A DNA stretch of 10,006 nt from Euperipatoides rowelli (lineage: Eukaryota > Onychophora > Udeonychophora > Euonychophora > Peripatopsidae). The notes under the pieces are model-generated. The model was not told the DNA's origin. It worked only from the letters and a program-made list of their open reading frames with translations, and searched no databases. The stretch is taken from assembly GCA_003024985.2 (NCBI GenBank), contig PXIH01S0003581.1, one strand, 5' to 3'. Below, piece after piece: positions 6,131 to 10,006 of this stretch. Every line of letters begins with the position of its first letter. Within the stretch, counting starts at the first letter, position 1. Both the position numbers and the translations under genes were made by a program.

Positions 6131-7110
6131 TTTTTAAACAACATAGAAACTTGCAAATTTTTATATCTTTCAGTTTAAATTTTCCAAATTGATTAATTAA
6201 ACAAATATTTTTAAATAAAACTAAACATAAATTAAAAAAAAAATCATTGATAAACCACTTTAATTTATACCTACATATTTTAAAGAGTAAAAACATTCAT
6301 TCTTCCTACGTTTGATTTTCTTTTCAAAATTTCTTATAAATGGATTAGACGTTAATGTTCTCTCACAAATAATTAAGGTTATTCTTACTACATTCTCAGT
6401 CAATAAATTAAAAAAATTGTAAAAAAAAAAAGTTATATTAATGATGTTTTGTAAAGCATTAATATTTACTAAGCATATATTAGCACTATGAGCAAAATCA
6501 TGAGAGGGTACATCAAAAATAGTCAGAGTACCCATGTGCCCATGGCTGCCAACCTATGGTTTAGAGAATAACTAATATACTGTCTTCAGAAGTGTAAAAA
6601 AAAAAGTCATATTTTTAAATATTTTCTTAACAGATAAAAAAAACATTGCAATCTAATTCTTTGTTACTATATTATGTTTGTAGTTTAACAGCTATGAGTC
6701 ATAGTGTTTACAGGTTAGATCTGGGGTTAGTAGTAAATGTTTTAGTAATATTTTTTTAACAATGCAAACAGGCCAATGGAATTCAAAATTAATATTTACT
6801 AAAAAATGAGTTTTAACATACAGTATGTATAAATAACTTAAGTACAGTTCTCGTTAAAAATCATTTAGGGTGTAATTTATCTTATTAATTCGCTGGTTCT
6901 CATAAGATTTCTTTTAAAAAAATAACATTTTTGAAGGGTAATAATTATTTTACATTTCATAAAATAATTTTAAAAGTTCACTTTATAGGCACTTTTGAGA
7001 TATTGGTCACGAGATAATGTTGCACACTACAAAATGAAAACTGCATAACTTATTGCATTAGTAATAAGATTGATAACTGATGGACGGAGATGATTCATGA
7101 CTATTATGTT
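6131..7110. other. A+T-rich stretch downstream of the minus-strand gene
   Basis: No supportable gene. The part next to 7111 is presumably the 3' untranslated region of the minus-strand gene, but no canonical AATAAA on the minus strand was found close to the stop; only weaker variants such as TATAAA (complement of about 6985-6990) occur. ATTAATATTTACTA occurs twice (6458-6471 and 6788-6801). Two minus-strand open frames here (6111-6296 and 6260-6535) are low-complexity and judged spurious. Confidence 0.45.
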
Positions 7111-7238
7111 TCAAATAAGTTCATAATATTTGCATGACTTGGGATCAAAATAGCAGTTCAAACATGGATCGTAAAGTAAATCTAATTCTTCTTCGCCAGA
7201 GTCGCCACTTTTATGACGATCACTTTGGGTTCTGTGAC
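7111..7238 (-). CDS. Terminal coding exon of an unrecognised host gene
   Basis: On the minus strand a strong acceptor (a T run, then GTAG, AG at 7240-7239) opens an exon that runs to a TGA at 7113-7111. In the frame that starts two bases into the exon the translation is HRTQSDRHKSGDSG, then EEELDLLYDPCLNCYFDPKS and CKYYELI. The mixed, acidic, Tyr/Asp/Cys-rich composition is quite unlike the A+T-driven noise around it. The repeated Y-D-P / F-D-P with K-Y-Y resembles the aromatic 'YDP...YYDP' style seen in OCRE-type sequences, but I do not assign that domain. The phase agrees exactly with the upstream exon at 7739-7628. The protein family is not recognised. Confidence 0.68.
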
Positions 7239-7627
7239 CTACAAAAAAAAATGTCAATGAAATATTGAATTTACTTCTTGAGCACAAAAACTACTGTAAT
7301 ACTGAAAACTTTTATACCCTTTCCTTACTAAATAAGAGAATAATACTGTATATATGGATTTTTTCACGAGAGCAATATTTTCGCGAGTTTCGTGGCAGTC
7401 ATTTGGTCGCAAAAATAAAGATTCGCAAATATTAATAATCATTAAAAACATTCTAAGTGCTAAATCTTTAATTTTTAATAAAGTGTACATTTAACTTTTT
7501 TAATGAAAAAAAAACAAACTCCAAAACATATCATTTATTTTTTGTTTTTAAATTAATTAGGTTACAGTAATTATTATAAAATTTATCAGATGAAATAATC
7601 AAATCTTTTTTTTTTTTTAAATTTCAC
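7239..7627 (-). other. Last intron (389 bp) of the minus-strand gene
   Basis: It begins GTGAAA after exon base 7628 and ends TTTTGTAG before exon base 7238, a standard GT-AG pair. A 78-codon open frame inside it (7490-7254) lacks protein-like features and is left as intronic noise. If the intron were retained, the reading frame would stop two codons past the donor (GAA ATT TAA). Confidence 0.6.
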
Positions 7628-7739
7628 TGACGCTAGTAATTGTTAATTGCAGAGATCTCTTTACCATCTCATCATACAATTGGTTGAAATACTTTCTCAA
7701 TTTCTCTTTAAAGTTCAAGTTTACACCTGCATCATGTGA
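7628..7739 (-). CDS. Penultimate coding exon of the same host gene
   Basis: An acceptor, CATTTTCCAG (AG at 7741-7740), precedes a 112-bp exon. It reads SHDAGVNLNFKEKLRKYFNQ then LYDEMVKRSLQLTITSV in its only open frame. It ends one base into a codon at 7628 with GTGAAA as donor; that base plus GT of the next exon forms AGT (Ser), which continues into HRTQSD. Of the three frames only this one is open, and it is the one that joins in phase on both sides. The segment is likely helical, amphipathic and basic. The function is unknown. Confidence 0.66.
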
Positions 7740-7973
7740 CTGGAAAATGAATGAATAGTGCATGAATATTTCCCTTTCTAAATAGATTTAAAAAACTTTC
7801 ACAGCAAAGGCATTGAAGATTGCTGCTATAGTGTGTTGGTCTGCTCCAAGGAGGTTTATTATTAAACCTCCTTGGTCTGTCCTAAACCATTCTCTAATTT
7901 AATTATATTTATATACCAAATTAAAATGTTGCTAGCATATCAGCTCGTTGTTTTCACTTTAAAGAACTCACAC
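7740..7973 (-). other. Intron (234 bp) of the minus-strand gene
   Basis: It starts GTGTGAGT after exon base 7974 and ends TTTTCCAG before 7739. It contains the perfect foldback at 7846-7875. A donor shifted by two bases (GTGAGT, after 7972) scores better by eye but would put the next exon out of frame, so the GTGTGA donor is preferred. Confidence 0.5.
7846..7875. repeat. Perfect 13-bp-arm hairpin
   Basis: CCAAGGAGGTTTA and TAAACCTCCTTGG are exact complements separated by a 4-base loop (TTAT). The hairpin is immediately preceded by TTGGTCTG (7836-7843), and a second TTGGTCTG (7872-7879) overlaps its end. It lies within an intron of the minus-strand gene. It could be a minimal foldback element, a recombination by-product, or a structured RNA piece; no family is recognised. 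Confidence 0.85.
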
Positions 7974-8048
7974 AGCCAGACTTTGAGCCAGACTATTCAG
8001 TCGGATTTCAGTGATGTCGGTGGCACCTTTATAATACTGGGTTGATCT
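7974..8048 (-). CDS. Antepenultimate coding exon of the same host gene
   Basis: A CAGTAG acceptor (AG at 8050-8049) opens a 75-bp, 25-codon, phase-0 exon that reads RSTQYYKGATDITEIRLNSL then AQSLA, followed by GTGTGAGT. It joins in phase to SHDAGVNLNF in the next exon. The composition is balanced and protein-like within very A+T-rich surroundings. The polypyrimidine tract before the acceptor is weak, and alternatives two to five bases away exist, so the left border is the least certain. No exon further upstream could be recognised in 8049-10006, so the gene's start is probably outside the window. Confidence 0.52.
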
Positions 8049-8651
8049 CTACTGTGGTTAATATTAACAAGTTTATTAATACTGTATATTGTATCTATTT
8101 ATAGTAAACATATTTTGACAATTTAGCCTACTGTATTCTATTATTTGAAGAAAAAAAACATTGTTCGTGATAACGGGAAAGAAGAATTATTGTATTATGA
8201 TGGGAATCTATTAAAAAGAGTTAAATTGTTTTCTTTATTTTATCTGAACTAAAGGAAATTGAATTTATTATCTCTGTTTTTTAGTGTATTTTAATATAAT
8301 GAATAAATTATTGTTTTGTCTGAAAGGAAAGGGGGACAATTTATTTTTGTTATAAGTTAAAATACAGTAATGAAAATTAATGTATTATACAGTATAAAAC
8401 TTTTCAGAAAAAAGAGAATTAATGTATTAAAGAAGGTTTATGATTATTGTATTAATGAGCAGAAATTTTTAAATCTCAAATGCGAATTCGCGAATATGTG
8501 TTATAGTAAAAACGCAAAAATAACCATTCACGAAAAAAACATATATACAGTAATATATGCCCTTAAGAGACAAAAAGCAAGATAGACACTCGTTATATAA
8601 TAATTTTATTCAATGAGTAGCAAAAATGATAAAACTTCAATGCTGAGCACG
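8049..8651. other. A+T-rich stretch, probably intronic
   Basis: If the minus-strand gene continues rightward, this is intron. No exon with good borders was found. A plus-strand open frame with a true ATG (8370-8585, 71 codons, Lys/Ile/Asn-rich) exists, but its composition is what A+T-rich noise produces. Confidence 0.4.
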
Positions 8652-8906
8652 GATCATGGTATTTTCCATGACTTCTGTAATGGTCAATATACTAGTAGTA
8701 TAATGTGTGGTTATTCTCTGATCACAGTATTTTCCTTGACTTCTGTAATGGTCAATCTACTAATAGTATAATGTNTGGTGATTCTCTNATNANANTATTT
8801 TNCTTGACTTCTGTANTGGTCAATCTACTAATAGTATAATGTGTGGTGATTCTCTGATCACGGTATTTTCCGTGACTTCTGTAATGGTCAATTTGTTAAT
8901 AGTATA
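8652..8906. repeat. 68-bp tandem repeat, about 3.75 copies
   Basis: The phrase ACTTCTGTAATGGTCAAT recurs at exact 68-bp steps (starts 8671, 8739, 8807 and 8875). Copies run 8652-8719, 8720-8787, 8788-8855 and 8856-8906, the last partial. Each copy starts at or near GATCA and has a short stem with TATTTT loop. The stem is CATGG/CCATG in copy 1 and CACGG/CCGTG in copy 4, and is degraded in copy 2. Copy 3 carries all but one of the N bases in the window, as expected where repeats collapse or read quality falls. The repeats touch without unique spacers, so this is a minisatellite and not a CRISPR array. Confidence 0.93.
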
Positions 8907-9289
8907 GATGTAACATACCCAATTTGCATCTCCAATAGAAATGCAATCCGGTCATCTTACATGCCTTATCTCAGCAACAGTACCACTACAGATATCTCTG
9001 ATATGCTTATGTATTACTAATAATTATGATATTATGACTAACAGGACATGTTGTCCAACATAAGATACAATAGCAGCATCAGCTGACAGATATTCGTTAT
9101 GTTACAGTATACTGTATATATGTATATACAGTATACATTCTAATAATATTATGTATAATGTATTATTACAATATTGTGTGCTAAGACTCCCTAGTGCTAC
9201 CCTAACTCACTCATAATAATCACAAACTATCATAATAATATGTGTCGTCAGTAATAGTGGCAGTAATAATATCATAACTAACTTCAAAT
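8907..9289. other. Spacer with palindrome, no gene seen
   Basis: The main feature is the palindrome at 9107-9136. A short minus-strand open stretch (about 9097-9020) reads ADAAIVSYVGQHVLLVIIS. It is too short and lacks clear splice borders, so it is not called. Confidence 0.4.
9107..9136. repeat. 14-bp-arm palindrome
   Basis: GTATACTGTATATA and TATATACAGTATAC are exact complements around a central TG. It is built from the ACAGTA/TACTGT word that is frequent throughout the window, joined by TA steps. Confidence 0.9.
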
Positions 9290-9830
9290 GAGAAACATGT
9301 TTTTGTGACCTCTTGCTTCCAGCCTTTAAGCCTTGCTGGCCTAAATCCTGACTTCCATAACTCACTAACATAAGCTTGGTCTGCAAGGACCGTATTGTGA
9401 GCTAATGGGCCTACCTACAATGAAACTCTCAGTCTTACTTGCAATATGCTACTAAGAACTGCAATAGGCCAATGACAGTGAGCTCTTCGTTATTTGCTTG
9501 CAACCTGAATCCTTCAGAAATGCAGGCCAAATACAATAAAAAGAAGAGCTCACTATTGTTCAGGATGTTCCAGCCAGGGCATAGTCCCTGATCATTGGCT
9601 TTGTTCCAGTGCAATCCAGATTAGTGATACAGAAAAGCCAGGAGTGCTTATCTCCTGTTAGCCCATGCTTGGACAGAAATAATCCAGTAAGAACCAGCAG
9701 AAAGTAATGTCCAGACTCACAGCCAGAGGATCATCAGCAGAAGTAGCCAAATTACCCACAGCTCTTGGTCCAAAAGCAGCCACAGCTTCTCCAACTCAAG
9801 GTATCCTGTTCCACAAAAAAACCTAGGGTA
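9290..9830. other. Less A+T-rich block of unknown origin
   Basis: Base composition changes visibly: C and G are much more frequent than in the rest of the window. There are many CAG/CCA/CTT words and few homopolymers. An exact 11-bp inverted pair, GTGAGCTCTTC (9478-9488) and GAAGAGCTCAC (9543-9553), lies within it. A 39-codon plus-strand frame from the ATG at 9707 to a TAG (9824-9826) reads MSRLTARGSSAEVAKLPTAL and has a donor-like CAAG/GTATCC at 9800/9801. The complementary strand gives a Leu/Trp-rich open stretch instead. Neither is convincing alone. The block may be an interspersed repeat, a retroelement fragment or part of a transcript. Confidence 0.4.
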
Positions 9831-10006
9831 AGCTGAACATTACCATTATTATTATTACTGACACACAAATAACTTTTCCACTAGTTAGGGGTAGCACACA
9901 AAATCACAACCAGAATATTACTATTATAATTGTTGGGCTATTGCCCTAATCCATATTTTGTCACAAAATAATCTGTCCCAATATTATTGTTGTCAGAAAT
10001 AAACTT

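Noticed and set aside
6111-6535. Two overlapping minus-strand open frames (6111-6296 and 6260-6535)
   Set aside because: Composition is dominated by Phe, Lys, Ile and Asn from A+T-rich DNA; no splice sites or motifs support them.
7111-7238. Alternative frame of the last exon (V-T-E-P-K... to a TAG)
   Set aside because: Open for only 18 codons; the other frame is longer, has a distinctive composition and is in phase with the upstream exon.
7254-7490. 78-codon minus-strand open frame
   Set aside because: It lies inside the 389-bp intron of the minus-strand gene and does not join either exon in phase.
8370-8585. 71-codon plus-strand open frame with true ATG
   Set aside because: Lys/Ile/Asn-rich, no recognisable domain, and it lies where an intron of the minus-strand gene is expected.
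8652-8906. Regular repeats reminiscent of a CRISPR array
   Set aside because: The whole 68-bp unit repeats head to tail with no unique spacers, and the surroundings are eukaryotic.

Overview
The window is strongly A+T-rich eukaryotic DNA. It has no operons or ribosome binding sites. It contains spliced exons with GT/AG borders, layered and decayed transposable elements, and scattered N bases typical of a draft assembly. The mix of a 2A-bearing, PHD-finger LINE of the CR1/L2-like (AP-endonuclease) group, a Ty3/Gypsy-type integrase relic, a MITE-like insertion and short introns points to an invertebrate or basal-deuterostome metazoan. The species cannot be named from the sequence.

Layout. 1-1090 is A+T-rich DNA with no gene I can support; its right part may be LINE 5' leader. 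1091 to about 4365 (+ strand) is a decayed non-LTR retrotransposon. Its parts in order are: a hydrophobic, signal-peptide-like leader; a 2A-like ribosome-skipping motif; a degenerate PHD finger; a coiled coil; an L1-ORF1-like domain; a Ser/Asp-rich linker; an AP-type endonuclease; and the start of the linker before a reverse transcriptase (RT) that is absent. A roughly 700 bp MITE-like element (about 2482-3193) splits the endonuclease just before its Glu-Thr-Trp motif. At about 4365 the LINE stops and a Ty3/Gypsy integrase relic (about 4365-5163, + strand) begins. The last 43 bp around the integrase stop recur perfectly in inverted orientation at 5722-5764. A tRNA-derived SINE-like piece lies near 6030-6130.

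The part most likely to be a living host gene is on the minus strand. Three consecutive exons (8048-7974, 7739-7628, 7238-7111) join in phase across GT...AG introns of 234 and 389 bp. They give the C-terminal ~103 residues of a protein rich in Tyr, Asp and Cys at its end. I do not recognise the family. One intron carries a perfect 13-bp-arm hairpin.

The right end (8600-10006) holds a 68-bp tandem repeat (about 3.75 copies), a 14-bp-arm palindrome, and a distinctly less A+T-rich block (about 9290-9830) with an 11-bp inverted repeat and no firm gene.

Functionally, the retroelements are dead copies that do not work together. The LINE fragment is the more informative one because it keeps its 5' half, with the 2A signal, and lacks its 3' half, the reverse of the usual LINE truncation. 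Several frame breaks fall at homopolymer runs, so some may be sequencing errors, and the element may be younger than it looks.
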